Source: Lachnospiraceae bacterium (GTDB lineage Bacteria > Bacillota > Clostridia > Lachnospirales > Lachnospiraceae). Taken from it: a stretch of DNA of 64,000 bases. The translations under genes and the position numbers were made by a program. The stretch covers positions 1 through 64,000 of the forward strand of contig JAGBCB010000040.1 of NCBI GenBank assembly GCA_017938145.1, in the 5' to 3' direction. How positions within the stretch are numbered: the stretch's first letter is position 1; the number at the start of each line of letters is the position of its first letter. Under the pieces are notes generated by a model. The model saw only the letters and a program-made list of their open reading frames with translations, was not told the origin of the DNA and made no database searches. Shown in pieces: positions 36,951 to 46,674 of the stretch.

Positions 36951-39284
36951 TTACTTTTTCAGTGCCAGTTCCAGTACTTCTGTCATTTTTTCGACGGTTA
37001 CAATTTCCATGCCGGCTGTGATTTCTTCGGAAATCTCAGCAAGATCCCGCTCATTATCCTGCGGAATTAACACCAGCTTCATGCCGGCCTGTTTTGCCGC
37101 CAAAAGCTTTTCCTTTAAACCTCCGATTGGAAGTACCTTTCCTCTCAGGGAGATTTCACCGGTCATAGCCACATCTGCCTTTACCGGAACTCCCATAACC
37201 GTTGAATAAATAGCGGTAGCCATGGTTATACCGGCGGATGGTCCGTCCTTTGGTACGGCACCTTCCGGCACATGCAGATGAAAATCATGCGTTTCAAAAA
37301 ATTCTGCAGTTACCTGCTGTTCTTCTACTACGGAACGCACAAAACTAAGGGCAATCTGCGCCGACTCTTTCATTACATCGCCAAGCTTACCGGTGAGAAT
37401 CAGTGCACCCTTACCCGGCATGCTGTTTACTTCAATTTGCAGTGTATCGCCGCCCACTTCCGTCCAGGCAAGACCACGGACAATACCAACTTCCGGACTT
37501 TCATTTTTCTTATTCTGGCGGTATTTCTTCTTGCCGAGGTAATCGGCAACATTTTTCTTTGTCACTTTTATGGTTTCAAACTCTGCCCCGGTCTGACGTG
37601 CCTTTAACACTTCCATGGCAGTTTTTCGGCAAAGCTCGCCGATTTTACGCTCCAAGTTACGTACACCGGCTTCTCTGGTGTAGCTGCTGATAACTTCACG
37701 AAGTCCATCGGCGGAAATCTGCAGATCTTTCTTTGTAAGCCCATGCTTTTCCAATTGCTTTGAAATCAAATGATTCTTGGCAATATGGAACTTTTCGTTT
37801 TCGGTATAGCTGTGAACCTCGATAATTTCCATACGGTCTAAAAGCGGTTTTGGAATGGTCTGGGTAGTATTTGCGGTACAAATAAACAATACCTCAGACA
37901 AATCCACCGGAATTTCCACATAGTGGTCGGCAAAATGTTTATTCTGCTCCGGATCCAAAACTTCTAACAATGCAGAGCCTACATCGCCTTTGAAATCACT
38001 GCTTACCTTATCAATTTCATCCAGCAGCATCAACGGATTTTTTACCTTTGCGGACTTTAATGCCTGAATTAAACGGCCCGGCATGGCACCCACATAGGTT
38101 CTTCTGTGACCGCGGATTTCGGCTTCATCCCTGACACCGCCAAGGCAGATGCGGACATACTCCTTTTTTAAGGCGGTTGCCACACTTCTTGCAATGGAGG
38201 TTTTACCGGTTCCCGGAGGGCCCACCAGACAAATAATCGGAGCCTGGCCCTTTTCGTTTAAGGCACGGACTGCCAGGAATTCCAGCACACGCTCCTTTAC
38301 TTTTTCCAAGCCGTAATGGTCGCGGTTTAAGATTTTTTCCGCTCTGGTAATATCTAAATTATCTTTGGTGGCATAATCCCACGGAAGGGAAAGCAGAGTT
38401 TCTACATAGCCCCTTGCTACCGCACTTTCGGACTGGCTGCCCACAACAGATTTGTAACGGTCGATTTCTTTTTTAATTTTCTGTTTTACTTCCTCGCTTG
38501 CCACAAGCTTTTCTGCTTTCGCGTAAAACTCCGGAATATCATCGCCGGTAGAACCGTCTCCCAGCTCGTCGCGGATTACCTTTAACTGCTCTCTCAGCAC
38601 ATAATCCTTCTGGTTTTTGTCTACCTTTGCCTTCACTTTATTCTGTAAATCCTTTTTGATGCGGAGAATTTCAATTTCGTTGGCGATAATCACCATAATT
38701 GCTTCGTAGCGCTCCACAATATGGATTGCATCCAGAATCTTCTGCTTGGAAGTTACGGTCATCGGTACGCTGACTGCCAGCTGGTTGATTAAGGTATCTA
38801 CCGTATCGGCACTCATCAGCTGCTTAACTACATCTTTACCGAACTTATCGTTTACGGAAACATAAACCTCCAGTAAATCTTTTAATCCGCGAAGCATTGC
38901 CCGCTGCTCAATTACGGTAAGGGCATCCGCATTTACTTCCTCCGGAAGGGTTACCAGGCCCATCAAATGGGGTTCTGTGGCTATCAATTCTTCCAGCAAA
39001 CCTCTGCGGATACCGGTAGCCAGTACTCTGATTTGGTTGCCCGGTAATTTAATCATTTGCTTTACCGCGGAAACCGTACCCATAGGATATAAATCCACCT
39101 GCTCCGGATTGTCCACCGCGGTGTTTTTCTGGGTTACCACCAAGATTTCCCGGCCTTCTCTCAGAGCCGTATTGATGGCACTGATGCTGGATTCTTTCTG
39201 TATGTCAAAGTGAATCAACATGCCGGGAAGCATTGTAATACCTTTTAACGCCACTACCGGCATAATCTGTTTTTCTTCACTCAT
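36951..39284 (-). CDS. lon: ATP-dependent protease Lon
   Basis: 777 residues from the ATG at 39284, after GAGGAAGAG; a ten-codon longer frame lacks a ribosome site. LonA architecture: N-terminal substrate domain (about 1-200), helical region, AAA+ module with Walker A GPPGTGKTS and Walker B LMLLDEIDK, sensor NTTQTIP, and the C-terminal protease with the Ser-Lys dyad (PKDGPSAG and GGLKEKLLAAKQAG). It degrades misfolded and regulatory proteins in the cytoplasm. The gene lies between clpX and ysxC. Confidence 0.97.
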   Translation of the reverse strand: MSEEKQIMPVVALKGITMLPGMLIHFDIQKESSISAINTALREGREILVVTQKNTAVDNPEQVDLYPMGTVSAVKQMIKLPGNQIRVLATGIRRGLLEELIATEPHLMGLVTLPEEVNADALTVIEQRAMLRGLKDLLEVYVSVNDKFGKDVVKQLMSADTVDTLINQLAVSVPMTVTSKQKILDAIHIVERYEAIMVIIANEIEILRIKKDLQNKVKAKVDKNQKDYVLREQLKVIRDELGDGSTGDDIPEFYAKAEKLVASEEVKQKIKKEIDRYKSVVGSQSESAVARGYVETLLSLPWDYATKDNLDITRAEKILNRDHYGLEKVKERVLEFLAVRALNEKGQAPIICLVGPPGTGKTSIARSVATALKKEYVRICLGGVRDEAEIRGHRRTYVGAMPGRLIQALKSAKVKNPLMLLDEIDKVSSDFKGDVGSALLEVLDPEQNKHFADHYVEIPVDLSEVLFICTANTTQTIPKPLLDRMEIIEVHSYTENEKFHIAKNHLISKQLEKHGLTKKDLQISADGLREVISSYTREAGVRNLERKIGELCRKTAMEVLKARQTGAEFETIKVTKKNVADYLGKKKYRQNKKNESPEVGIVRGLAWTEVGGDTLQIEVNSMPGKGALILTGKLGDVMKESAQIALSFVRSVVEEQQVTAEFFETHDFHLHVPEGAVPKDGPSAGITMATAIYSTVMGVPVKADVAMTGEISLRGKVLPIGGLKEKLLAAKQAGMKLVLIPQDNERDLAEISEEITAGMEIVTVEKMTEVLELALKK

Positions 39285-39316
39285 TGTTCTCTTCCTCTCT
39301 ATTTTACAATGCAAAA

Positions 39317-39351
39317 ACAGGCTGACACGCTATTTTTTCCGGTCAGCCTGT
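39317..39351 (-). terminator. Terminator between clpX and lon
   Basis: Minus-strand stem ACAGGCTGAC / GTCAGCCTGT, 15-nt loop, then TTTTTGC. It separates the clpP-clpX unit from lon. Confidence 0.85.
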
Positions 39352-39371
39352 ATCATACAATTTTTACTGCT

Positions 39372-40625
39372 CTATCTGACAAGCAGGCTTGGCTGCTCTG
39401 TGCCTTCGGCGGATTCCTTTGTGACAATGCACTTTAAGATGGACTCGTCGGACGGCATTTCATACATAGTATCCAGTAAGGTCTTTTCCATAATGGAACG
39501 AAGACCTCTTGCACCTGTTTTGTAATCCAGGGCACGCTTTGCAAACACACGTAACGCTTCTTCTTCAAATTCAAGCTCCACACCGTCTAATGCAAACAGC
39601 TTCTGATACTGCTTGGTGAGGGCATTCTTAGGGTCGCGGAGAATGCTGATTAACGCTTCTTCGTCTAACATATCTAATGCTACATGCACCGGCACACGAC
39701 CGATAAACTCAGGAATCAAGCCGAATTTTACTAAATCCTGCGGCATTACCTGGCGGAACCGCTCACCAATATTTTTATCATCCTTTTCATAAAGAGTAGC
39801 AGAGAAGCCCATGGACTTTTCGCCCACACGGTTTTCTACGATTTTTTCCAAACCGTCGAATGCACCACCGCAAATGAAAAGAATATTGGTAGTATCAATC
39901 TGGATGAACTCCTGCTGCGGATGCTTTCTGCCGCCCTGCGGTGGCACGGAAGCGATGGTTCCTTCCAGAATCTTTAACAGAGCCTGCTGTACACCTTCAC
40001 CGGAAACATCTCTGGTGATGGACACATTTTCAGACTTCTTTGTGATTTTATCGATTTCATCGATGTAGATAATACCGTATTCGGCACGCTCAATGTTAAA
40101 CTCTGCCGCCTGAATAATCTTTAACAGGATATTTTCTACATCTTCACCTACATAACCGGCCTCGGTTAATGTGGTAGCATCGGCAATGGCAAACGGCACA
40201 TTTAACAGTTTTGCCAGTGTCTGTGCCAGATAGGTTTTACCGGAACCGGTAGGACCCATCATTAAAATATTACTCTTTTGTAACTCCACTTCGGATTCTT
40301 CTGAGGATAATACTCTCTTATAATGATTATAAACAGCCACCGAAAGCACCTTTTTAGCTTCCTCCTGGCCAACCACATACTGGTCGAGGAATTCCTTGAT
40401 TTCCTTCGGCTTTAACAGATTGATGCCCTGCATTTCAGCATAAGCTGCAGGAGATGTTTCGGTTTCTACATCCGCATCCTCTTCATCCATAATTTCGGCG
40501 CAAAGTTCAATACAGGCATCACAAATAAAGGCATTATCCATACCTGCCATCATTCGGTGTACCTGGTCCTGGCGCTTTCCGCAGAAAGAACAGCAAACCA
40601 TGTTTTTGTCATCTGATTTTGCCAC
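39372..40625 (-). CDS. clpX: ATP-dependent Clp protease ATP-binding subunit ClpX
   Basis: 417 residues. N-terminal C4 zinc domain (CCSFCGKRQ...ICDACIELC), AAA+ domain with Walker [14 protein letters not shown] and Walker [12 protein letters not shown], the substrate-gripping pore loop GYVGED, and the IGF-type ClpP-docking region ([10 protein letters not shown] nearby). It unfolds tagged proteins and feeds them to ClpP, encoded 25 nt upstream. Confidence 0.97.
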   Translation of the reverse strand: MAKSDDKNMVCCSFCGKRQDQVHRMMAGMDNAFICDACIELCAEIMDEEDADVETETSPAAYAEMQGINLLKPKEIKEFLDQYVVGQEEAKKVLSVAVYNHYKRVLSSEESEVELQKSNILMMGPTGSGKTYLAQTLAKLLNVPFAIADATTLTEAGYVGEDVENILLKIIQAAEFNIERAEYGIIYIDEIDKITKKSENVSITRDVSGEGVQQALLKILEGTIASVPPQGGRKHPQQEFIQIDTTNILFICGGAFDGLEKIVENRVGEKSMGFSATLYEKDDKNIGERFRQVMPQDLVKFGLIPEFIGRVPVHVALDMLDEEALISILRDPKNALTKQYQKLFALDGVELEFEEEALRVFAKRALDYKTGARGLRSIMEKTLLDTMYEMPSDESILKCIVTKESAEGTEQPSLLVR

Positions 40626-40650
40626 TTAAGTTACCTCCGTCGAATCCTAT

Positions 40651-41235
40651 TTACGCTCTTTCTTTTACAATAACGTCTACCAGACCGTACTCCAAAGCCT
40701 GCTCAGCAGTCATGTAGTTGTCACGCTCGGTATCTGCTTCAATTACCTCTACCGGCTTTCCGGTATTGGCAGCAAGAATCTCGTTTAATTTCTTTCTGGT
40801 TCTCAAAATATTTTCTGCCGCGATGCGGATTTCGGTTGCCTGACCTCTTGCACCGCCCAATGGCTGATGAATCATAACTTCGGAGTTCGGAAGAATCATT
40901 CTCTTGCCCTTGGTACCGCCTGCAAGTAAGAATGCACCCATGCTGGCTGCCATACCGATACAAATGGTGGATACGTCACACTTAATAAACTGCATGGTAT
41001 CGTAAATTGCCATACCTGCAGTAACGCTGCCGCCCGGGCTGTTAATGTAAAGGTGGATATCCTTCTTTGGATCTTCTGCCTCCAGGAACAAAAGCTGAGC
41101 TACTACAAGACTTGCGGTAGTGTCGTTTACTTCGTCACCGAGGAAGATAATTCTGTCTTTTAATAATCTGGAGTAAATGTCATAGGAACGTTCGCCTTTG
41201 CTGGTCTGTTCCACTACGTAAGGTACAAAACTCAT
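40651..41235 (-). CDS. clpP: ATP-dependent Clp protease proteolytic subunit ClpP
   Basis: 194 residues from the ATG at 41235 ([19 protein letters not shown]), 7 nt after GGAGGG; the longer frame runs into the tig terminator. Triad: Ser in [11 protein letters not shown], His in [11 protein letters not shown], and Asp in the usual position near 170 (AD-TERDNYM). Forms the tetradecameric peptidase of ClpXP. Confidence 0.97.
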   Translation of the reverse strand: MSFVPYVVEQTSKGERSYDIYSRLLKDRIIFLGDEVNDTTASLVVAQLLFLEAEDPKKDIHLYINSPGGSVTAGMAIYDTMQFIKCDVSTICIGMAASMGAFLLAGGTKGKRMILPNSEVMIHQPLGGARGQATEIRIAAENILRTRKKLNEILAANTGKPVEVIEADTERDNYMTAEQALEYGLVDVIVKERA

Positions 41236-41277
41236 GTAAATCCCTCCAATTAATGTTCTTTCATATAACGCAAAATG

Positions 41278-41300
41278 CCCGCCCGCAAAATGCGGGCAGG
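41278..41300 (-). terminator. Terminator after tig
   Basis: GC-rich minus-strand stem CCTGCCCGC / GCGGGCGGG with loop ATTTT, then CATTTTG; weak T-run, so read-through into clpP is possible. Confidence 0.65.
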
Positions 41301-41322
41301 ATTTTATTTGCAAAACTTTTTA

Positions 41323-42609
41323 TTACTTTTCTACTGCTGCATTTACAACAAGCTCAAGAGCCTTCTGTACTGCAACATCTTCAGCCATAGCCTTCTTTTC
41401 ATCTTCGCCGATAAGTCCCATTAACTTATCAACTTCCATCTGGTACATTTCAGCCATGTTAGCAATTTCCTTATCTACTTCTTCATCGGAAGCGGTAAGG
41501 CCTTCTGCCTTAACAACAGCCTCTAATACGAGTCTGCTCTGGATTCTCTTAAGAGCCTGTGGCTTTAAGTTTTCCATGAAGGTGTTAGCATTCATACCGG
41601 TGAACTGGAAGTACTGCTCGATGGAAAGGCCCTGTGCCTGGATTCTCTGTGCGAAATCTTCAGCCATCTGAGCAACGGTATTCTGAATCATTGGTTCAGG
41701 AATATCCATCTTTGCTCCTTCGATAATTGCATCTACAACTGCTTCTTCCTTAACTGCCTTAGCATCCTTTTCTTTTCTTTCAAGGAGTGTTGCCTTTAAG
41801 TCGTTCTTGTATTCATCTAAGGTATCGAATTCGGAAACGTCCTGTGCGAAGTCGTCGTCTAATTCAGGAAGTTCCTTTACCTTAATGCCGTTTACCTTAA
41901 CCTTGAACATTGCCGGCTTGCCTGCAAGTTCTGCTGCATGGTACTCGGTTGGGAAGGTTACGTTAACTTCTACTTCGTCGCCGATGTTCTTACCGATTAA
42001 CTGGTCTTCGAAAGTATCGATGAAAGAGTGGGAACCGATTGCAAGGTCATAGCCCTCATCCTTACCGCCTGCAAAAGGAACGCCGTCGCAAAAGCCTTCG
42101 TAGTCGATGTTAGCTAAGTCGCCGTTTGCGATAGCTCTGTCATCTACGGTAATCATTCTGGAGTTCTGCTCACGAACTCTGTTTAATTCTGCTTCAACTT
42201 CAGCTTCTGTTACTTCTACAGGAGCCTTTTCTACTTCTACGCCCTTGTACTGGCCAAGTTCTACTTCAGGCTTAACTGCAACTTCTGCTGTGAAGATGAA
42301 GTCCTTACCCTTTTCGATCTGAACGATGTCGATGTCAGGTCTGGAAACGATATCAAGACCGCTTTCCTTTGCTGCTTCTGCGTATGCATCCGGAATTAAC
42401 TCATTTGCAGCATCTTCATAAAATACTGCTGCACCATACATCTTTTCAATAACGCTTCTTGGAGCCTTACCCTTACGGAAGCCCTGAACGTTGATACTGT
42501 TTTTGTTCTTCTGATAAGCCTTTTCACATGCCTTTTCGAATTCTGCTGCGCTTACTTCGATGGTAAGCTTTGCCATGTTCTTTTCTAAGTTTTCTACTTT
42601 ACAGCTCAT
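41323..42609 (-). CDS. tig: Trigger factor (ribosome-associated chaperone and prolyl isomerase)
   Basis: 428 residues, standard length. N-terminal ribosome-binding domain with GFRKGKAPRSVIEKMYG, central FKBP-type PPIase domain (about 150-245, YEGFCDGVPFAGGK), helical C-terminal chaperone domain. Folds nascent chains at the exit tunnel. The tig-clpP-clpX-lon order is conserved in Firmicutes. Codon use is highly biased, as expected for a highly expressed gene. Confidence 0.97.
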   Translation of the reverse strand: MSCKVENLEKNMAKLTIEVSAAEFEKACEKAYQKNKNSINVQGFRKGKAPRSVIEKMYGAAVFYEDAANELIPDAYAEAAKESGLDIVSRPDIDIVQIEKGKDFIFTAEVAVKPEVELGQYKGVEVEKAPVEVTEAEVEAELNRVREQNSRMITVDDRAIANGDLANIDYEGFCDGVPFAGGKDEGYDLAIGSHSFIDTFEDQLIGKNIGDEVEVNVTFPTEYHAAELAGKPAMFKVKVNGIKVKELPELDDDFAQDVSEFDTLDEYKNDLKATLLERKEKDAKAVKEEAVVDAIIEGAKMDIPEPMIQNTVAQMAEDFAQRIQAQGLSIEQYFQFTGMNANTFMENLKPQALKRIQSRLVLEAVVKAEGLTASDEEVDKEIANMAEMYQMEVDKLMGLIGEDEKKAMAEDVAVQKALELVVNAAVEK

Positions 42610-42676
42610 TAAAATATTTCCTCCTTAAACCTCAGACAGGCATTACTTTTTTGCACACCTATCCACAATAGCCTAT

Positions 42677-42685
42677 AGTATAGCA
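42677..42685 (-). promoter_or_regulatory. Extended -10 element of the tig promoter
   Basis: TGCTATACT on the minus strand, 68 bp before the tig start. A near-match to the DnaA box (CTATCCACA) lies just downstream at 42659-42667. Confidence 0.5.
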
Positions 42686-42732
42686 TATCTTATTTTAAAT
42701 TTCCAGTACTTTTTTATTTTGTTAAGTTTAGG

Positions 42733-44073
42733 CTACTTCTGAACAAATTTCTGGAGGACTGCCACAATATCGTCTACCACTTCGTTACAAAGTTCCATGG
42801 TACCTGCTTCTGCCATTACACGGATAACCGGCTCTGTGCCGCTTTCACGAAGAAGGATTCTGCCGTCACCGGCAAGCTTAGCCTCACCGGCCTTCACTGC
42901 AGCCTGAACCTCTGCATCCTCTCTTGCTTCTTTTTTATCACGCACACGAACATTCTTTAAAACCTGCGGATAAATCTTCATATCTTTTAACAGCTCGGAA
43001 AGAGGCTGCTTCTTTTCTAACATAACTTCCATAATCTTTAAGGAAGTTAAAATACCGTCGCCGGTCATGGCATGCTTGCTGAAAATAATGTGGCCGGAAT
43101 TTTCACCACCTAAGGAATGGTTGTTCTTCTGCATATTTTCGAATACGTACTTATCGCCAACCGCAGTCTGTTCGTAAGCAATATCATTTGCTTCCAGCGC
43201 CTTGTATAAGCCCATGTTGGACATTACGGTGGTAACCACGGTGTTGTTGTTTAACTCGCCGCGTTCCTTCATATATAAACCGCACAGGTACATAATCTGG
43301 TCGCCGTCTACCAGGTTACCCTTTTCATCTACCGCAAGACAACGGTCTGCGTCGCCGTCGTAGGCAAAGCCCACTGCCAGGCCGTTATCCACAACAAACT
43401 TCTGCAGATGCTCGATGTGGGTGGAACCGCAGTCTGTATTGATGTTAAAGCCGTTTGGTTCGTTGCTCATTACATATGTTTTAGCACCGAGGGCATCAAA
43501 CACACCCTTTGCAACGGTTGTTGCGGAACCGTTTGCCAGGTCAAGACCCACCTTGGTATCCTTAAAGGAACGGGTAGCAATGGAAATGAGGTGGCCGATG
43601 TAGCGGTGTCTGCCCATAGCGTAGTCTACGGTACGGCCGATATTTTCCTTCTTGGCAAAAGGAATTTCGCCGATTTCGCCATCGATATATGCTTCTACTT
43701 TATCTTCAACTTCTGCCTCGATTTTGTAGCCGTAGCTGTTGATAATCTTGATACCGTTATCATAGAAAGGATTGTGGCTGGCCGTAATCATAATACCGCA
43801 GTCAAAATCCTCGCTCTTTACCACGTAGGATACACTTGGTGTGGTGGTTACATGAAGCAGATATGCATCTGCACCGCTGGCAGTTAAGCCTGCTACCAGT
43901 GCATATTCAAACATATAACTGGAACGGCGGGTATCCTTACCGATAACTACCTTTGCCTTGTGGTCCTGTCCGTAATACCAGCCAAGATAACGTCCTACCT
44001 TATATGCATGTTCTACTGTTAAATTTTCGTTTGCTTCTCCGCGGAAGCCGTCTGTTCCAAAATACTTACCCAT
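42733..44073 (-). CDS. glmM: Phosphoglucosamine mutase
   Basis: 446 residues. Converts glucosamine-6-phosphate to glucosamine-1-phosphate for UDP-GlcNAc and peptidoglycan. FGTDGFRGEAN at the N-terminus, the phosphoserine loop ITASHNPFYDNGIKI (about 100), metal-binding DGDADRC (about 240) and the sugar-phosphate loop RESGTEPVIRVM near the C-terminus. Preceded after 26 nt by the diguanylate cyclase gene, so the two may share a transcript. Confidence 0.96.
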   Translation of the reverse strand: MGKYFGTDGFRGEANENLTVEHAYKVGRYLGWYYGQDHKAKVVIGKDTRRSSYMFEYALVAGLTASGADAYLLHVTTTPSVSYVVKSEDFDCGIMITASHNPFYDNGIKIINSYGYKIEAEVEDKVEAYIDGEIGEIPFAKKENIGRTVDYAMGRHRYIGHLISIATRSFKDTKVGLDLANGSATTVAKGVFDALGAKTYVMSNEPNGFNINTDCGSTHIEHLQKFVVDNGLAVGFAYDGDADRCLAVDEKGNLVDGDQIMYLCGLYMKERGELNNNTVVTTVMSNMGLYKALEANDIAYEQTAVGDKYVFENMQKNNHSLGGENSGHIIFSKHAMTGDGILTSLKIMEVMLEKKQPLSELLKDMKIYPQVLKNVRVRDKKEAREDAEVQAAVKAGEAKLAGDGRILLRESGTEPVIRVMAEAGTMELCNEVVDDIVAVLQKFVQK

Positions 44074-44099
44074 ATTGATTCTCCTTATTTTCTATATTA

Positions 44100-45191
44100 C
44101 TAACCGATTTTTGACCGGCGTTCTCTCAAAACATAAGAGCTTCTGATGCAGTTTCTGCCTTCCTGCTTTGCCCGAAACAGTGCTCTGTCTGCCCTGCCGT
44201 ATAAGCCCTGCAGGGAAATATCCTCCGTTGCGTAGCGGATGTCATATCCTACACTGACCGTGATAACTCCGCCGTTTACATTTCCTCTGGTAATCTGCAT
44301 GGCTTCCACATTGCTTCTGATTCGTTCTGCCAAGGCGTTGATTTCCTGTACCTGTCTTCCACGGACAAATACGAAAAATTCTTCTCCGCCGATGCGGGAT
44401 GCAATACCATAGCCACGGACGGTGTCTTCGATGGAATGTGCCACCTTTTGGATACACACATCACCCTGCACATGACCGAACCTGTCGTTATAAGATTTAA
44501 AAAAATCGATATCAATAACAAAAGCCGCCACCGTTTCCTGACGGTTTGCACCGGACTTCCAGGTTGCTTCTACCCTGCGTTCCAAACCGCGACGGTTTAC
44601 AAGACCGGTTAACGGGTCATGCTCTGCCTCCTGCATTTCTCTGCGAAGTTTTCTTTCTTCTGCCAGGAAATTCTTCTTTGTATTGTAAAAGTCTCTGGAT
44701 AAAGCAAATGCAAATAAATGAATTGCTGCTAACAATAAAAACTGACCCAGCGGGATTTCATTGGTGCCGCTTTTTACCACCAGTGCCATATAGCAGACCA
44801 ACTCGCCAAGAGCCATAATTATGTAACGGTCTAAGGAAAACTGCACCATATAGGCTGCCAGTACAACTACCATATAATAAAACAGGATATTTTCCTGAGC
44901 AATGTAAACAAAGAATAAGTGAAATGCCATCAGATAAATCCAGGTGACCGGCTCATAATACTGCTTCATTTTATGCCTTGCCACCTGATGCAGTAAATAG
45001 GCAAAGGCTGCAGAACCAACGGAGAAGAATGCCACCGGAATTAACAGCGGTGCAGCAAAATCCGGCTCTGCCGCAGAAATTACCAAAAGCACAGGAAAAA
45101 CAGCAATAGAAAGAAGCGCTGCAAACAAACAGCGTTTCACATTGGTTAAACCAAATACCATATTTAGTTTTTCTTTTCGCATTCTACTCAT
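44100..45191 (-). CDS. Membrane-bound diguanylate cyclase (GGDEF)
   Basis: About 363 residues from the ATG at 45191, 6 nt after GGAG; the longer frame has no ribosome site. Six predicted membrane helices (about 15-170) form the sensing part, followed by a GGDEF domain (about 195-355) with DPLTGLVNRRGLER and an intact active site IASRIGGEEFFVFV. Makes c-di-GMP. It has no RxxD inhibitory site at the usual distance (VEATWKS region). Upstream of glmM, which might link c-di-GMP to envelope metabolism (inference). Confidence 0.9.
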   Translation of the reverse strand: MSRMRKEKLNMVFGLTNVKRCLFAALLSIAVFPVLLVISAAEPDFAAPLLIPVAFFSVGSAAFAYLLHQVARHKMKQYYEPVTWIYLMAFHLFFVYIAQENILFYYMVVVLAAYMVQFSLDRYIIMALGELVCYMALVVKSGTNEIPLGQFLLLAAIHLFAFALSRDFYNTKKNFLAEERKLRREMQEAEHDPLTGLVNRRGLERRVEATWKSGANRQETVAAFVIDIDFFKSYNDRFGHVQGDVCIQKVAHSIEDTVRGYGIASRIGGEEFFVFVRGRQVQEINALAERIRSNVEAMQITRGNVNGGVITVSVGYDIRYATEDISLQGLYGRADRALFRAKQEGRNCIRSSYVLRERRSKIG

Positions 45192-45307
45192 ATAGTACTC
45201 CATCGGAACATTTAGTTCATTATCATAAAAATCATAACACAATTTAACTTTTTATACAAGTAGTTTTTGCAAAGACGCATAAAGCGGTCGTTCTACTAAT
45301 GTCGCAC

Positions 45308-45379
45308 TTATGCACATATTATTCAAGTTATCCACAAAAGATTCTGAATAACTATAGATGGAACGTAGAGTTATCCACA
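45308..45379 (+). promoter_or_regulatory. Cluster of three perfect DnaA boxes
   Basis: TTATGCACA (45308-45316), TTATCCACA (45328-45336) and TTATCCACA (45371-45379), all in one orientation, match TTATNCACA exactly. They lie in the 620-bp gap between the diguanylate cyclase gene and the nuclease-like gene. No dnaA, dnaN or gyr genes are near, so this is not an ordinary oriC; a DnaA-titration or regulatory cluster is more likely. Confidence 0.65.
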
Positions 45380-45386
45380 TGCCTCG

Positions 45387-45690
45387 CTGAGGTATGAGGT
45401 ACCTGCTGTGGCCTCGCCGGGGGTATGAGGTACCTGCTGTAGCCTCGCCGGGGTATATACACTTTTTCTAAGCGCCGATACCCCTCTGGGCACATAAAAA
45501 GTCATCAGTGGACACCTGCAGGGTATCTACAATATTTCTTATCGCTGACACCCCGGTATTTTAAATTTCCGGGGTATTTCCAGATGCTTTTTTCTTATGC
45601 ACCCTGCCGAGGTAAAAAAACACATTTATTTAACACTTTTCCGGCTCTGTCAGGGTATTTCACAATAGTTTTTTTCTATATACCCCACAA
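45387..45690. repeat. Block of short GGGTAT hairpin repeats (left block)
   Basis: Begins with a near-perfect tandem of about 31 bp (core GGTATGAGGTACCTGCTGT, twice), then three hairpin units that open with GGGTAT and close with ACCC/ATACCC: 45521-45553, 45571-45604 and 45653-45686. Unit length is 33-34 bp. No credible ORF fits. The same motif family fills the gap at 48.0-48.4 kb. The rest of the 45192-45813 gap holds the DnaA boxes and an AT-rich stretch. Confidence 0.7.
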
Positions 45691-45813
45691 ACCTCAAAAA
45701 GCCTATAAAAAGCCTGAAAAAGGCCTAAAAAGTCCACAAAAAGTAATCTTGCACTTTACAATCCGAACATTACATGCTTTAATAAAACTATCTTAACGAA
45801 AAGGAGGTTACAA

Positions 45814-46596
45814 ATTACGATTTACGAACGCATTCTGGCCGAGCAGAACCGGCTGGACGAACAAATTCTTTCTTTGCAAAAGCAACTCAAATCATTACCT
45901 GAAGGTAAACTTATCTGCGCCAGCAACGAAAACCGTTGCAAATGGTATCTCAGTGACGGAAAACATTCCACTTATCTCCCCAAAAACAAACGATTTCTTG
46001 CAGAACAGCTGGCGTTAAAAAAGTACCTGACGCTACAGTTAGAAGATGCCATCCACGAAAAAAGAGCACTTGACTTCTACCTGCGTCATCATTCCAAAGA
46101 AGCAGGAAAAGCACAAAAATTTTTAACTGACCAATCGCATTATCACGAACTCCTTGCCGCTCACTTTACACCGTCCTCCCAAGACCATCTTACTTGGATG
46201 AACTCCCCTTTTGAACATAACGAAAAGTATCCCGAACAGCTAATCCATCGGACAATTTCCGGGCATTATGTACGCTCAAAATCGGAATTGTTGATTGACA
46301 TGTCTCTTCACATCCATAAGATTCCATTTCGTTATGAATGTGCACTGCCCCTGGGCGATGCCACCGTTTATCCCGATTTTACAATTCTGCATCCTGAAAA
46401 TAACCAAATCTATTACTGGGAGCATTTTGGCAAAATGGACGACCCTGTGTACTGCAGATCTGCATGTTCCAAGCTAAATTTATATGCCGCAGGTGGCATC
46501 CTTCCCGGAATAAATCTTATCGCCACATATGAAACCAAGGAACATCCGTTGGGTACGGAAATCATTGAGATGATGATTCAACTCTTTCTTTGCTGA
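45814..46596 (+). CDS. PD-(D/E)XK nuclease-like protein, apparent ATT start
   Basis: 260 residues if translation starts at ATT 45814, six bases after AAGGAGG; codons then read M(ATT)-T-I-Y-E-R-I-L-A-E-Q. No ATG, GTG or CTG fits: the first conventional start is a TTG at 45874 without a ribosome site, 20 codons in. N-terminal coiled coil (LAEQNRLDEQILSLQKQL), helical middle, then a core like PD-(D/E)XK nucleases: SKSELLIDM (Glu about 158), TVYPDFTIL (Asp about 188), YYWEHFG (Glu about 203; the usual Lys is not obvious). Clostridial proteins of this type are common and unassigned. It lies between two blocks of hairpin repeats. Confidence 0.65.
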   Translation: MTIYERILAEQNRLDEQILSLQKQLKSLPEGKLICASNENRCKWYLSDGKHSTYLPKNKRFLAEQLALKKYLTLQLEDAIHEKRALDFYLRHHSKEAGKAQKFLTDQSHYHELLAAHFTPSSQDHLTWMNSPFEHNEKYPEQLIHRTISGHYVRSKSELLIDMSLHIHKIPFRYECALPLGDATVYPDFTILHPENNQIYYWEHFGKMDDPVYCRSACSKLNLYAAGGILPGINLIATYETKEHPLGTEIIEMMIQLFLC

Positions 46597-46674
46597 CACG
46601 CGTAATCCTGTAAATTCCCACATACTTCAAACCATAGACTCATATAATAAAATAGCACCTGAAGGAGTCCCTCC

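Noticed and set aside
45308-45379. Chromosomal origin (oriC)
   Set aside because: DnaA boxes are present but dnaA, dnaN, recF, gyrAB and rpmH are not; kept only as a DnaA-box cluster.
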